Positions 44,459 to 55,070 of a stretch of DNA of 64,000 nucleotides are shown here, in pieces. The stretch's first letter is position 1. The number at the start of each line of letters is the position of its first letter. Both the position numbers and the translations under genes were made by a program. This DNA is from Aporrectodea caliginosa (Eukaryota; Annelida; Clitellata; Crassiclitellata; Lumbricidae). The stretch is taken from the NCBI GenBank assembly GCA_020284085.1, contig JACEVL010000082.1:1391599-1455598 (forward strand), in the 5' to 3' direction. The notes beneath the pieces are model-generated. The model was not told the origin of the DNA, did not search any database, and saw only the letters and a list, made by a program, of their open reading frames with translations.

Positions 44459-44538
44459 ACAATGAGGAAGAAGAAGAATTGGAACAGAAAGAACTCCAGC
44501 TGCGGAAGAGTCTAGAGAAGCTCGAGAAATTCTCCAAG
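44459..44538 (+). CDS. Candidate internal exon, coiled-coil-like peptide
   Basis: An AG precedes 44459 (AAGTGAG|AC) and CCAAG|GTCAGA follows 44538. The one relevant frame reads two bases plus 26 codons: N, five E, L-E-Q-K-E-L-Q-L-R-K-S-L-E-K-L-E-K-F-S-K, a strongly charged heptad-like coiled coil (L at regular 3/4 spacing). An in-frame TGA lies immediately upstream, so the exon cannot begin earlier. The acceptor has a poor pyrimidine tract. The CTGT/CT repeats and the 22-bp minisatellite would then lie in the following intron. Weak evidence; it could be coincidence in purine-rich DNA. Confidence 0.22.
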
Positions 44539-44571
44539 GTCAGAAAACTCCCTCCATTTCTCCCTTCCTCC

Positions 44572-44612
44572 CTCTGTCTGTCTCTGTCTGCCTGTCTGTC
44601 TGTCTGTCTGTA

Positions 44613-44711
<99 letters not shown>

Positions 44712-44748
44712 CTCTCTCTCTCTCTCTCTCTCTCTGCCATTTCTCACT
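44572..44748. repeat. (CTGT)n then (CT)n microsatellite
   Basis: CTGT units at 44576-44640, then about 45 CT units with a single AA break. Confidence 0.95.
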
Positions 44749-44769
44749 TTCCAGCTTTCTTTCACAGCT

Positions 44770-47700
44770 TCTCTTTGTCTCTTTGTCGCTATATCTCTTT
44801 CTCTTTGTCTCTATATCTCTTTCTCTTTGTCTCTATATCTCTTTCTCTTTGTCTCTATATCTCTTTCTCTTTGTCTCTATATCTCTCTATATCTCTTTCT
44901 CTTTGTCTCTGTATCTCTTTCTCTTTGTCTCTATATCTCTTTCTCTTTGTCTCTGTATCTCTTTCTCTTTGTCTCTATATCTCTTTCTCTTTGTCTCTAT
45001 ATCTCTTTCTCTTTGTCTCTGTATCTCTTTCTCTTTGTCTCTGTATCTCTTTCTCTTTGTCTCTATCTCTTTCTCTTTGTCTCTATATCTCTTTCTCTTT
45101 GTCTCTGTATCTCTTTCTCTTTGTCTCTATATCTCTCTTATCTCTTTCTCTTTGTCTCTGTATCTCTTTCTCTTTGTCTCTGTATCTCTTTCTCTTTGTC
45201 TCTGTATCTCTTTCTCTTTGTCTCTGTATCTCTTTCTCTTTCTCTCTGTATCTGTATTTCTCTTCTTTGTCTCTGTATCTCTTTCTCTTTGTCTCTGTAT
45301 CTCTTTCTCTTTGTCTCTGTATCTCTTTCTCTTTGTCTCTATATCTCTTTCTCTTTGTCTCTGTATCTCTTTCTCTTTGTCTCTATATCTCTTTCTCTTT
45401 GTCTCTGTATCTCTTTCTCTTTGTCTCTGTATCTCTTTCTCTTTGTCTCTGTATCTCTTTCTCTTTGTCTCTGTATCTCTTTCTCTTTGTCTCTGTATCT
45501 CTTTCTCTTTGTCTCTATATCTCTTTCTCTTTGTCTCTATATCTCTTTCTCTTTGTCTCTGTATCTCTTTCTCTTTGTCTCTGTATCTCTTTCTCTTTGT
45601 CTCTGTATCTCTTTCTCTTTGTCTCTGTATCTCTTTCTCTTTGTCTCTATATCTCTTTCTCTTTGTCTCTATATCTCTTTCTCTTTGTCTCTGTATCTCT
45701 TTCTCTTTGTCTCTGTATCTCTTTCTCTTTGTCTCTGTATCTCTTTCTCTTTGTCTCTGTATCTCTTTCTCTTTGTCTCTATATCTCTTTCTCTTTGTCT
45801 CTGTATCTCTTTCTCTTTGTCTCTATATCTCTTTCTCTTTGTCTCTGTATCTCTTTCTCTTTGTCTCTATATCTCTTTCTCTTTGTCTCTATATCTCTTT
45901 CTCTTTGTCTCTGTATCTCTTTCTCTTTGTCTCTGTATCTCTTTCTCTTTGTCTCTATCTCTTTCTCTTTGTCTCTATATCTCTTTCTCTTTGTCTCTAT
46001 ATCTCTTTCTCTTTGTCTCTATATCTCTTTCTCTTTGTCTCTATATCTCTTTCTCTTTGTCTCTATATCTCTTTCTCTTTGTCTCTATATCTCTTTCTCT
46101 TTGTCTCTGTATCTCTTTCTCTTTGTCTCTATATCTCTTTCTCTTTGTCTCTATATCTCTTTCTCTTTGTCTCTATATCTCTTTCTCTTTGTCTCTGTAT
46201 CTCTTTCTCTTTGTCTCTATATCTCTTTCTCTTTGTCTCTGTATCTCTTTCTCTTTGTCTCTATATCTCTTTCTCTTTGTCTCTGTATCTCTTTCTCTTT
46301 GTCTCTGTATCTCTTTCTCTTTGTCTCTGTATCTCTTTCTCTTTGTCTCTATATCTCTTTCTCTTTGTCTCTATATCTCTTTCTCTTTGTCTCTATATCT
46401 CTCTTTGTCTCTATATCTCTTTATCTTTGTCTCTATATCTCTTTCTCTTTGTCTCTATATCTCTTTCTCTTTGTCTCTATATCTCTTTCTCTTTGTCTCT
46501 ATATCTCTTTCTCTTTGTCTCTGTATATCTCTTTCTCTTTGTCTCTGTATCTCTTTCTCTTTGTCTCTGTATCTCTTTCTCTTTGTCTCTATCTCTTTCT
46601 CTTTGTCTCTATATCTCTTTCTCTTTGTCTCTGTATCTCTTTCTCTTTGTCTCTGTATCTCTTTCTCTTTGTCTCTATATCTCTTTCTCTTTGTCTCTGT
46701 ATCTCTTTCTCTTTGTCTCTGTATCTCTTTCTCTTTGTCTCTGTATCTCTTTCTCTTTGTCTCTGTATCTCTTTCTCTTTGTCTCTGTATCTCTTTCTCT
46801 TTGTCTCTGTATCTCTTTCTCTTTGTCTCTATATCTCTTTCTCTTTGTCTCTGTATCTCTTTCTCTTTGTCTCTGTATCTCTTTCTCTTTGTCTCTGTAT
46901 CTCTTTCTCTTTGTCTCTGTATCTCTTTCTCTTTGTCTCTGTATCTCTTTCTCTTTGTCTCTGTATCTCTTTCTCTTTGTCTCTATATCTCTTTCTCTTT
47001 GTCTCTGTATCTCTTTCTCTTTGTCTCTGTATCTCTTTCTCTTTGTCTCTGTATCTCTTTCTCTTTGTCTCTATATCTCTTTCTCTTTGTCTCTGTATCT
47101 CTTTCTCTTTGTCTCTATATCTCTTTCTCTTTGTCTCTGTATCTCTTTCTCTTTGTCTCTATATCTCTTTCTCTTTGTCTCTGTATCTCTTTCTCTTTGT
47201 CTCTATATCTCTTTCTCTTTGTCTCTATATCTCTTTCTCTTTGTCTCTGTATCTCTTTCTCTTTGTCTCTATATCTCTTTCTCTTTGTCTCTGTATCTCT
47301 TTCTCTTTGTCTCTATATCTCTTTCTCTTTGTCTCTGTATCTCTTTCTCTTTGTCTCTGTATCTCTTTCTCTTTGTCTCTATATCTCTTTCTCTTTGTCT
47401 CTATATCTCTTTCTCTTTGTCTCTATATCTCTTTCTCTTTGTCTCTGTCTCTTTGTATCTCTTTCTCTTTGTCTCTGTATCTCTTTCTCTTTGTCTCTGT
47501 ATCTCTTTCTCTTTGTCTCTATATCTCTTTCTCTCTTGTCTCTTTGTATCTCTTTCTCTTTGTCTCTGTATCTCTTTCTCTTTGTCTCTGTATCTCTTTC
47601 TCTTTGTCTCTGTATCTCTTTCTCTTTGTCTCTTTGTATCTTTGTCTCTTTCTCTTTGTCTCTGTATCTCTTTCTCTTTGTCTCTATATCTCTTTCTCTT

Positions 47701-48418
47701 TGTCTCTGTATCTCTTTCTCTTTGTCTCTGTATCTCTTTCTCTTTGTCTCTGTATCTCTTTCTCTTTGTCTCTGTATCTCTTTCTCTTTGTCTCTGTATC
47801 TCTTTCTCTTTGTCTCTGTATCTCTTTCTCTTTGTCTCTCTCTTTGTCTCTGTATCTCTTTCTCTTTGTCTCTATATCTCTTTCTCTTTGTCTCTGTATC
47901 TCTTTCTCTTTGTCTCTATATCTCTTTCTCTTTGTCTCTGTATCTCTTTCTCTTTGTATCTCTTTCTCTTTGTCTCTGTATCTCTTTCTCTTTGTCTCTG
48001 TATCTCTTTCTCTTTGTCTCTGTATCTCTTTCTCTTTGTCTCTGTATCTCTTTCTCTTTGTCTCTATATCTCTTTCTCTTTGTCTCTATATCTCTTTCTC
48101 TTTGTCTCTGTATCTCTTTCTCTTTGTCTCTGTATCTCTTTCTCTTTGTCTCTGTATCTCTTTCTCTTTGTCTCTGTATCTCTTTCTCTTTGTCTCTATA
48201 TCTCTTTATCTCGTTGTCTCTGTATCTCTTTCTCTTTGTCTCTATATCTCTTTCTCTTTGTCTCTGTATCTCTTTCTCTTTGTCTCTGTATCTCTTTCTC
48301 TTTGTCTCTGTATCTCTTTCTCTTTGTCTCTGTATCTCTTTCTCTTTGTCTCTGTATCTCTTTCTCTTTGTCTCTGTATCTCTTTCTCTTTGTCTCTGTA
48401 TCTCTTTCTCTTTGTCTG
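44770..48418. repeat. 22-bp minisatellite, ~165 copies
   Basis: Unit TTTGTCTCTRTATCTCTTTCTC, with R being A or G, repeated for 3.6 kb. Most copies differ only at R, so the array reads as a two-letter string. Rare length variants (for example near 45139, 45256, 46404, 47450, 47530, 47840, 48200) interrupt it. Since 22 is not a multiple of 3 and the unit lacks stop codons in the plus-strand frames, each plus-strand frame stays open for over 1,200 codons. The predicted Leu/Ser/Phe/Ile/Tyr peptides are a by-product. Confidence 0.98.
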
Positions 48419-48514
48419 TCTGCCGGAAAACTGGTTAGCGCAAGACGATGTATACCACCTGTTTAAGATAACAGGTCATGTGTGTATGCGTGTGTGTGCG
48501 TAAGAGACCTACAG

Positions 48515-48572
48515 TTGAAGTGATCGTCTGGTCAGTAGGTGCTTCGAAATTGCCATGCCCCATGAAATTACG
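48515..48572 (+). repeat. Detached fragment of the 185-bp satellite
   Basis: CAGTTGAAGTGATCGTCTGG, TCAGTAGGTGCTTCGAAATT, GCCATG, CATGAAATTA match the satellite monomers at 50240-50300, but lie 1.5 kb upstream of the array and directly after the minisatellite. Confidence 0.8.
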
Positions 48573-48579
48573 CACACAC

Positions 48580-49045
48580 CAATACTCGCTTATTTTCCAT
48601 AAAATCTGTTGGCTCCACAACCTGGAACATGCTTCCCTCTCACATACGTTGTGCCCCGCACCTACGACACTTTAAAAAATGCTGCATGCCTTCCTGATTA
48701 ATGGAAATTAGCTTTAACCTACCCTGCCGGATATTCTTTTTCACTGTTAGTTAAGGTTTTCGTTTTTTCTTTATTTTCATACTGTTTTGAATTGTGTTTA
48801 TCATGTACTGTGTACTATGTACTATACTGTTTGCATTACTGTATGAAACTTGATGTTGCACTGTTTGTCAAGGATTTAGCTATCACTAATTCAAATTTCT
48901 GAAATGTTGTTTTAGGTGTCCCTAATTAGCGGGATCTTGATCCCTTTTGGGACTCCTCTTGCGGCCAATCCTGATATTTTGTGTTAAATGTTATGTGATT
49001 TTTATTTGACATGGCTTCAATAAAAGAGTTTTGATTGATTGATTT
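48580..49045 (+). pseudogene. LINE 3' end with (TGAT)n tail
   Basis: Around 48600-48690 a frame gives T-W-N-M-L-P-S-H-I-R followed by H-L-R-H-F-K-K, the closing motif of CR1/L2-group ORF2. The 3' UTR contains TCCCTAATTAGCGGGATCTT, matching 3465-3500. The end is TTCAATAAAAGAGTTTTGAT followed by TGATTGATT. A short terminal remnant only. Confidence 0.7.
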
Positions 49046-49147
49046 GATTGAAATAATAACGGAAATAGTATTGATGAGGGTAAGAGACCTGTTTGTCATT
49101 CTGTCTGCATATGTCTGCATGTATGTAATGCATGTATAACTTGCTTG

Positions 49148-49324
49148 CATGTATGTATGTATGTATGTATGTATGTATGTATGTATGTATGTAGGTATGT
49201 ATGTATTTATGTATGTATGTATGTATGTAATTTATGTATGTATGTATGTATGTATGCATGCATGCATGTATGTATAAATGTATGTATGTATGCATGTATG
49301 CATGTTTGTATGTATGTATTTATG

Positions 49325-49358
<34 letters not shown>

Positions 49359-49442
49359 TGTATGTATAACTTATGTATGTATGTATGTATTTATTTATGT
49401 ATGTACGTATGTATGTATTTATGTATCTATGTATGTATGTAT
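49148..49442. repeat. (ATGT)n microsatellite, imperfect
   Basis: ATGT units with ATTT, ATGC and TAAT interruptions. Confidence 0.94.
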
Positions 49443-49471
49443 GTGACTTTGCGCGCATTAAAAATGCTCGC

Positions 49472-49540
49472 AATAATAATAATAATAATAATTATTATTA
49501 TATTTATTATTATTAATTTATTATTGTTATTATTATCCAT
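49472..49540. repeat. (AAT)n/(ATT)n microsatellite
   Basis: AATAAT repeats switch to ATTATT, forming an inverted arrangement; TATATAGCGCC, a typical retroelement end, follows at 49543. Confidence 0.88.
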
Positions 49541-49582
49541 AATTATATAGCGCCTGCGGTAGATCTGCATGTATAGGCCTAC

Positions 49583-49793
49583 CTGTAGTTGTTTTATTGT
49601 GTTCATCAGACGTGTGTTGTCTTGATGTTTTGCCCACAGGTCAAAGAGTTCATTCTCGATCTGACTGACGTGACCGCTGCCTACCAACGACAGTCGACCG
49701 CCACACCTCAATGCGCTGGACGTTGTACCTGAGGGGTCATCGGGTGCATGTATGGAGCACGTGGCGCCATCCAGCGAACGGAGCTTTCTGCGT
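49583..49793 (-). CDS. Host-gene internal exon, product unknown
   Basis: On the minus strand, CCGTTTATTTCAG is followed by 211 open bases and then CTACAG|GTAGGC, so both splice sites fit consensus. The exon holds one base plus exactly 70 codons and ends on a codon boundary. The peptide starts R-R-K-L-R-S-L-D-G-A-T-C, has a Gly/Ser-rich middle (C-G-G-R-L-S-L-V-G-S-G), and ends with a helical stretch, V-S-Q-I-E-N-E-L-F-D-L-W-A-K-H-Q. It has balanced composition with no retroelement motif, and codon use is ordinary, unlike the repeats around it. I do not recognise the family. Sister exons would lie on the minus strand above 49793 and below 49583; none is evident in the window, which would fit introns swollen by the repeats. 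Confidence 0.6.
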
Positions 49794-50040
49794 CTGAAAT
49801 AAACGGCTGATGAATTTCTCGTAGTGGATCCGCTCACGCCCCGGGCGTTAGCGGAACCCCAGTACTACATTCACGCCCGTCGCGTTATTGGCTAAAGCAT
49901 GTCACGCGAACTTGCTAATTTCCCTAGGAGTTTGAAATGGCGGATATCTTGAGGATCGGTTAGGGCCAGGCAGGCTCGTAGCCAGAGTCAAAATCAAGAC
50001 GAGGCAAATCTTTCCCGTCCTCTCCACATCCCTATCCTTG

Positions 50041-51771
50041 CCTCTGCTACAAGAGAAATTACTTCAACATGACTGATTATAGCTTTCTTGCGTGGAACAG
50101 GCCATTGTCGACACAATAAAGCTATAATCAAGCTGAATGCATTGCTGGAGGATCGAAAGTTTCGAAGCTTCTGCTACAACATGTCTGATTATAGCTTTCC
50201 TTTGTGGAACAGGACATTGTCGACTTAACCCCACCGTAATTGCTCATGTTGAAGTGATCGTCTGGTCAGTAGGTTCTTCGGAATTGCCATGAAAGTAAAA
50301 TTCTCAAAGCATTGCTGGCGGAACGATAGTTTCGACGCTTCTGCTACAAAAGAAATCATTTCAACATCACTGATTATAGCTTTATTTTGTGGAACAGGTT
50401 ATTGTCGACTTAATCCCACCTCAATTGCCCATGCTGAAGTGATCGTCTGGTCAGTACGTGCTTTGGAATTGCCATGGCAATGAAATTCTCAATGCATTGC
50501 TGGAGGAAAGATCGTTTCGACGATTGCCCTGCAACAGAATGCACTTCAAGATGACTGATTACAGCTTTGTTGTGTGGTACAGGCCATTCTCCACTTAATT
50601 CCACCCCATTGCTCATGTTGAATTGATGGTCTGATCAGTAGGTGCTTCGGAATTGCCATGGCAATGAAATTCTCAATGCATTGCTGGAGGAAAGATAGTT
50701 TCGACGATTGCCCTGCAACAGAAAGCACTTCAAGATGACTGAGTACAGCTTTGTTGTGTGGTTCATTCTCCACATAATTCCACCCCAATTGCTCATGTTG
50801 AATTGATCGTCTGATCAGTAGGTGCTTCGGACGATTGCCCTGCAACAGAAAGCACCTCAAGATGACTGATTACAGCTTTGTTGTGTGGAACAGGCCATTC
50901 TCCACTTAATTCCACCCCAATTGCTCATGTTGAATTGATCGTCTGATCAGTTGGTGCTTCGGAATTGCCATGGCAATGAAATATTCAATGCAGTGCAGGA
51001 GGAAAGATAGTTTCGACGATTGCCCTGCAACAGAAAGCACTTCAAGATGACTGATTACAGCTTTGTTGTGTGGAACAGGCTATTCTCCACTTAATTCCAC
51101 CCCAAATGCTCATGTTGAATTGATAGTCTGATCAGTAGGTGCTTCGGAATTGCCATGGCAATGAAATTTTCAATGCATTGCTGGAGGAAAGATAGTTTCG
51201 ACGATTGCCCAGCAACAGAAAGCACTTCAAGATGACTGATTACAGCTTTGTTGTGTGGAACAGGCCATTCTCCACTTAATTCCACCCCAATTGCTCATGT
51301 TGAATTGATCATCTGATCAGTAGGTGCTTCGGAATTGCCATGGCAATGAAATTTTCAATGCATTGCTCTAAGAAAGATAGTTTCGACGATTGCCCTGCAA
51401 CAGAAAGCACTTCAAGATGACTGATTACAGCTTTGTTGTGTGGAACAGGCCATTCTCCACTTAATTCCACCCCAATTGCTCATGTTGAATTGATCGTCTG
51501 ATCAGTAGGTGCTTCGGAATTGCCATGGCAATGAAATATTCAATGCAGTGCAGGAGGAAAGATCGTTTCGACGATTGCCCTGCAACAGAAAGCACTTCAA
51601 GATGACTGATTACAGCTTTGTTGTGTGGAACAGACCATTCTCCACTTAATTCCACCCCAAATGCTCATGTTGAATTGATAGTCTGATCAGTAGGTGCATC
51701 GGAATTGCCATGGCAATGAAATTCTCAATGCATTGCTGGAGGAAAGATAGTTTCGACAATTGCCCTGTGTC
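50041..51771 (+). repeat. 185-bp satellite array, about nine monomers
   Basis: The marker GCTCATGTTGAA (or a close variant) starts at about 50239, 50427, 50611, 50791, 50923, 51108, 51293, 51478 and 51663. The last four spacings are exactly 185 bp; one unit is 132 bp. Monomers include GAATTGCCATGGCAATGAAA (an inverted repeat around GCCATGGC) and GATTACAGCTTTGTTGTGTG. Left-hand monomers are most diverged. Short frames on the minus strand reflect the repeat, not genes. Confidence 0.96.
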
Positions 51772-51889
51772 TAACATAAACAAGAACGCATTAATTATAC
51801 AACATTAATAACCGGTATAGTTGTATCATAATGACGAGGAATGATACTGCAGATTAGTTCTACTCGTATCAAAGGACACAGTTTTCCTC

Positions 51890-52215
51890 AAGTTTCACAA
51901 GATGCCGCTAAACGCTGGTTTCTGCTGAATATTAAGAAACTCAAAAACACACCTTTTATTATGAACTTTCATCTACTATAAAAAAGTTTGTCAGACGCGC
52001 TGAATGGCATATTAGCTTTGACAAGCTCTTTTTGTACCAATAACGCCAAAATGATAACAAGAATTTCTTAGAACATCTTATGATAACATTTTGGAATTCC
52101 CACACAAATCCGAGAGTCCACCTGATAAATAAGTGGATGCATTAAAGATAAATTTTGTATTAATGAATTGAAACAATTCATTAGATCAACCAAAATTAAG
52201 TTTTATCGTATTTAT
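51890..52215 (+). pseudogene. Nimb/jockey-like LINE fragment upstream of the RT region
   Basis: TTTTGTATTAATGAATTGAA, ACAATTCATTAGATCAACCA at 52155-52195 aligns with TTTGATATTAGTGAATTGAA, ACAAGCTATTAGATCAGCTA at 56072-56115, where the reverse-transcriptase frame of the other copy begins. The preceding ~250 bp would be the linker between endonuclease and reverse transcriptase. It is broken by stops. Confidence 0.55.
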
Positions 52216-52839
52216 CCTCAATTAATGGCATTGGTTAGTCACTGCAATTAATAAAAATTGAGAAATTTATTATATCTAACTTATTATATCTTACTTACTT
52301 AATGTCTTAATTACTTACTTAGTCCGACGACTTAACGATGTACCGCCAATTTTCAGAGACCCTCTAAAGACGCTTTATGAAGTATTTTTGGAACACACTA
52401 AGCGTCAGGGAGAGCTAGTCTTAAACAGAGTGAAACTAAAGAGATTTTGTTGCGCTATCGTTCAGATTACCGGAGTCGAGATCCCCATGTTATGAAAGCT
52501 GCGCACAGTGTTAGACTTGAATAATCAGCTGAAGCTTTGGCCATGAGCAACAAACTACGGTAACAAACAGTTAACATAAATGGCAGCTGATTAATATATT
52601 ATAGCCATACTAAAAGTGTTCTAAAGGTGTGTAATGAGAGCACATGCATTATATGAAAACGACGCAATGGAAGTCATTATTATTTATTATATTAAATGTG
52701 TTATTATCATGACCTCATGCAGAACCGAACACAGACTGTGGCGTAGTTACAGGGCCAATTTACGTTCCCATTGCACTGCTAAAATCTGGGAATGGGTTCC
52801 AGAGTTTAACCACAACTTATGTAAACACTGCAGCAAAGG

Positions 52840-53095
52840 GCCATCAGACAGAAATTGATGTACTTTGGACACGTAATGAGAGCAGAGGGTTTGGCGAAGG
52901 AGATGATGCTGGCGTGCGGGGAGGGGAGAAGGAGTAGGGGTCGGCCGAGAACTCGCTGGATGGAGGAGATACATAAGAGGACAGCGATGAGCCTTGCACA
53001 ACTAGGGACGAGGTACGAAGTAGAGAGGATTGGAGGAAGTTGTTCACGACGGTCGCTAGAGTTCCACGAACTGACGGCAAAAAGGTGACAAGGTG
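52840..53095 (+). pseudogene. RTE-like LINE C-terminus
   Basis: The frame 52855-53088 reads M-Y-F-G-H-V-M-R-A-E-G-L-A, G-R-R-S-R-G-R-P-R-T-R-W, M-S-L-A-Q-L and ends R-S-L-E-F-H-E-L. The F-G-H-V-x-R and G-x-R-x-x-G-R-P-x-x-R-W motifs are the last blocks of RTE-group ORFs, ahead of a Trp-containing ending. The preceding K-R-R-L lead-in is absent; the first codon follows CAGAAATTG. No catalytic region is present. Confidence 0.88.
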
Positions 53096-53402
53096 AAGCG
53101 TTCTTTGAACATGTTAAGAGAATTATTGAAGGAAAGCATATCGTTGGATAAGATAAAAGTTAGCAAGATAAGGCAAAGATGTTTTGCGTGTGGGATCAAA
53201 GAAAAGAAGAGAATTCTGTGAATAAAAACGTCAACATTTATTCGTGATAAATAAAATGTACGGGTTTAGCGGTTAACCATATTATTACTAAACTATGTTA
53301 CTTCAATGTTTATTAAACTACAACATAGGTTCAACTCTAATCAAGTCAAATTATCTATTATTCTGCATCAATTTTTTTTAAAGCAGCGAAAAACTACTTT
53401 AA

Positions 53403-54230
53403 CCCTAAATGGTTCCTTGGGGTGCAATCTGCACCCCCTGGCCGTTTCTATGGCTACTCACGTGTTATTATTAAAATTTCAGCAGTTATCTTCTAGGACA
53501 TTGTAAGTGTACCATTTTGTCCTATAGTCATGCATAAAACGAAAAAAAAGAGTTGACGTCAATTTTTGCCAGCACAGATTCATCGGGGGTGCAATTTGCA
53601 TCCCAAAATTATGACGTTGATATGATAAACAAATTCAAGTAATTGGTGCTAATTACTGCAATAATTTGTTATGTTATTATATTTTTAGAACACTTCCTGA
53701 TATTAGTTTGACATTTTTAGAAGCTTCAGCCACAATGCTTTTCTCACATTTCAAGTAGTAGAAAATAAATAACACCATGGCTAGGTATTCCACAGCTTAA
53801 GCTCTTCGACTGATTATGGAAGAGTATACAGAAGTTGATGAAGACAGTGTAGCTGAAGGTGATGCCGATGATAGCGAAGATGGAGACTCAAATGTTTTGC
53901 TTTAAAATGACACCAACAGTTTGGTTCTATCTTATTTTTTGACAAAGTTACGAATGATTATGCGTTTTTTGTGAATTTTTTTTTCATTTATTTTAATATA
54001 TAATCACAAAGAATAAAAGTATTCTCTATACAAAATTCTGAAAATACACTTTAAAACAATGAATTTCATCAAATGTGAGAAATCAAAAATGTTAAAAAAA
54101 CATTTTTCACCCATTTTCATTAAAATCTGAAAATAAGAAAAAAGTGACATCTGATCATAATTATTTGCTGTTTTTCCTAGGAATGTAAATTGCCGACATC
54201 CGACTCATTTTGATCCCTTGGGTCACATAT
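53403..54230 (+). mobile_element. piggyBac element remnant, 5' end
   Basis: TTAA at 53399-53402 followed by CCCTAAATGGTTCCTTGG, then GGGGTGCAATCTGCACCCC, a palindrome in the same relative place as in the piggyBac MITE at 39531. An N-terminal transposase remnant lies at 53777-53905. No matching 3' end is found before 54330, so the right end is lost; the end given is approximate. Confidence 0.6.
53777..53905 (+). pseudogene. piggyBac transposase N-terminal remnant
   Basis: From the ATG at 53777 the frame reads M-A-R-Y-S-T-A, stop (TAA, 53798-53800), A-L-R-L-I-M-E-E, followed by a very acidic stretch rich in D, E and S, ending at a TAA at 53903. Acidic N-termini with an A-L-x-x-I-x-E lead are typical of piggyBac transposases. 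The DDE catalytic domain is absent downstream, where the sequence becomes AT-rich. The early stop and lost core mean it is inactive. Confidence 0.6.
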
Positions 54231-54329
54231 ATATGATGTGGTGATAATGACGGTTCGTATACAGAGAACCAACAACAGATAATACACAGAAATCAAAACA
54301 AACTTAACTAAGCGATGGCAACACAACAA

Positions 54330-54900
54330 TTTGAGCAATTACACATTTAATAAGATAGCTCGCATGGATTTTTAAAATAAATTCAAGTTAGGTAGGTGAC
54401 GACTGACGAATGCTGACAGGGATATTGTTCCAAACTGATGGTACTGTGGACCTTAAGGCGAATAACCTTGTATTAGTGCGTGCAAATATTCCTCTATAAG
54501 ATTCAACTTGTCTAGTAAGGACTGTAAGGTAAGTATGAGTGTCCGATGTTATATTAAAATAGTCATTAAACACAGAGGGTAGCAATTTATGCTTATGTCT
54601 GCACATAAACTCACTTATTTGAATGGTATTAATTTGATTCAAGTCTAAGAATTTTAAATCTACTAAAGAACTGACTAGTGTGCGTAGTAGGCAAGACCCT
54701 ATAGCTATTATTCTAATTGCTCTAGCTGTTTGCAAAATGTTAATTTTATGTAAGCGGTGCATATAGTTGGAAGCCCAAACAATATTACCGTAGATATGGA
54801 TATAATTAAAGAGTAATAGAGGTTGAGTAGAACTTTTTGAGGTAGGTAAGATGCCAATCGATTCAGAATGCCTGCATTTTTTGCAATTTTCATAATAATA
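54330..54900 (-). pseudogene. LINE C-terminal fragment (CR1/Rex1-like)
   Basis: On the minus strand from 54893: K-N-A-G-I-L-N-R-L-A-S-Y-L-P, L-N-L-Y-Y-S-L-I, then after a frameshift Y-M-H-R-L-H-K-I-N-I-L-Q-T-A-R-A-I-R-I-I, and finally P-S-V-W-N-N-I-P-V-S-I-R. These are thumb and C-terminal blocks of a non-LTR ORF2 (L-Y-x-S-L-I, L-x-x-L-Q-x-x-x-x-R-I, W-N-x-I-P). One frameshift (near 54770-54790) sits where relatives have P-Y-L-x-Y-C. 5' truncated at 54893. Confidence 0.85.
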
Positions 54901-55070
54901 AGATAGTTTATTTCATTGCCAATGAATTCTGAATTGTCATTGCTTTTACTAGCGATTAATTATGTTATAGGCCTAATTATGTATGCTTTCATAGGCATGT
55001 ATAATTATATTAATCAGCGATCCCATTCATATTGGCGCGCGCTCATATTGGAACACGATCTTATTAGCCT

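Noticed and set aside
44479..48503. Three overlapping plus-strand reading frames of over 1,200 codons
   Set aside because: They run through a 22-bp tandem repeat that has no stop codon in those frames. The peptides are pure repeat, and all three frames are equally open, so there is no evidence of coding.
50289..51655. Repeated minus-strand frames with V-P-H-N-K-A-V-I-S-H-L-E-V
   Set aside because: They recur only because the 185-bp satellite recurs. Frames shift between monomers since 185 is not a multiple of three.
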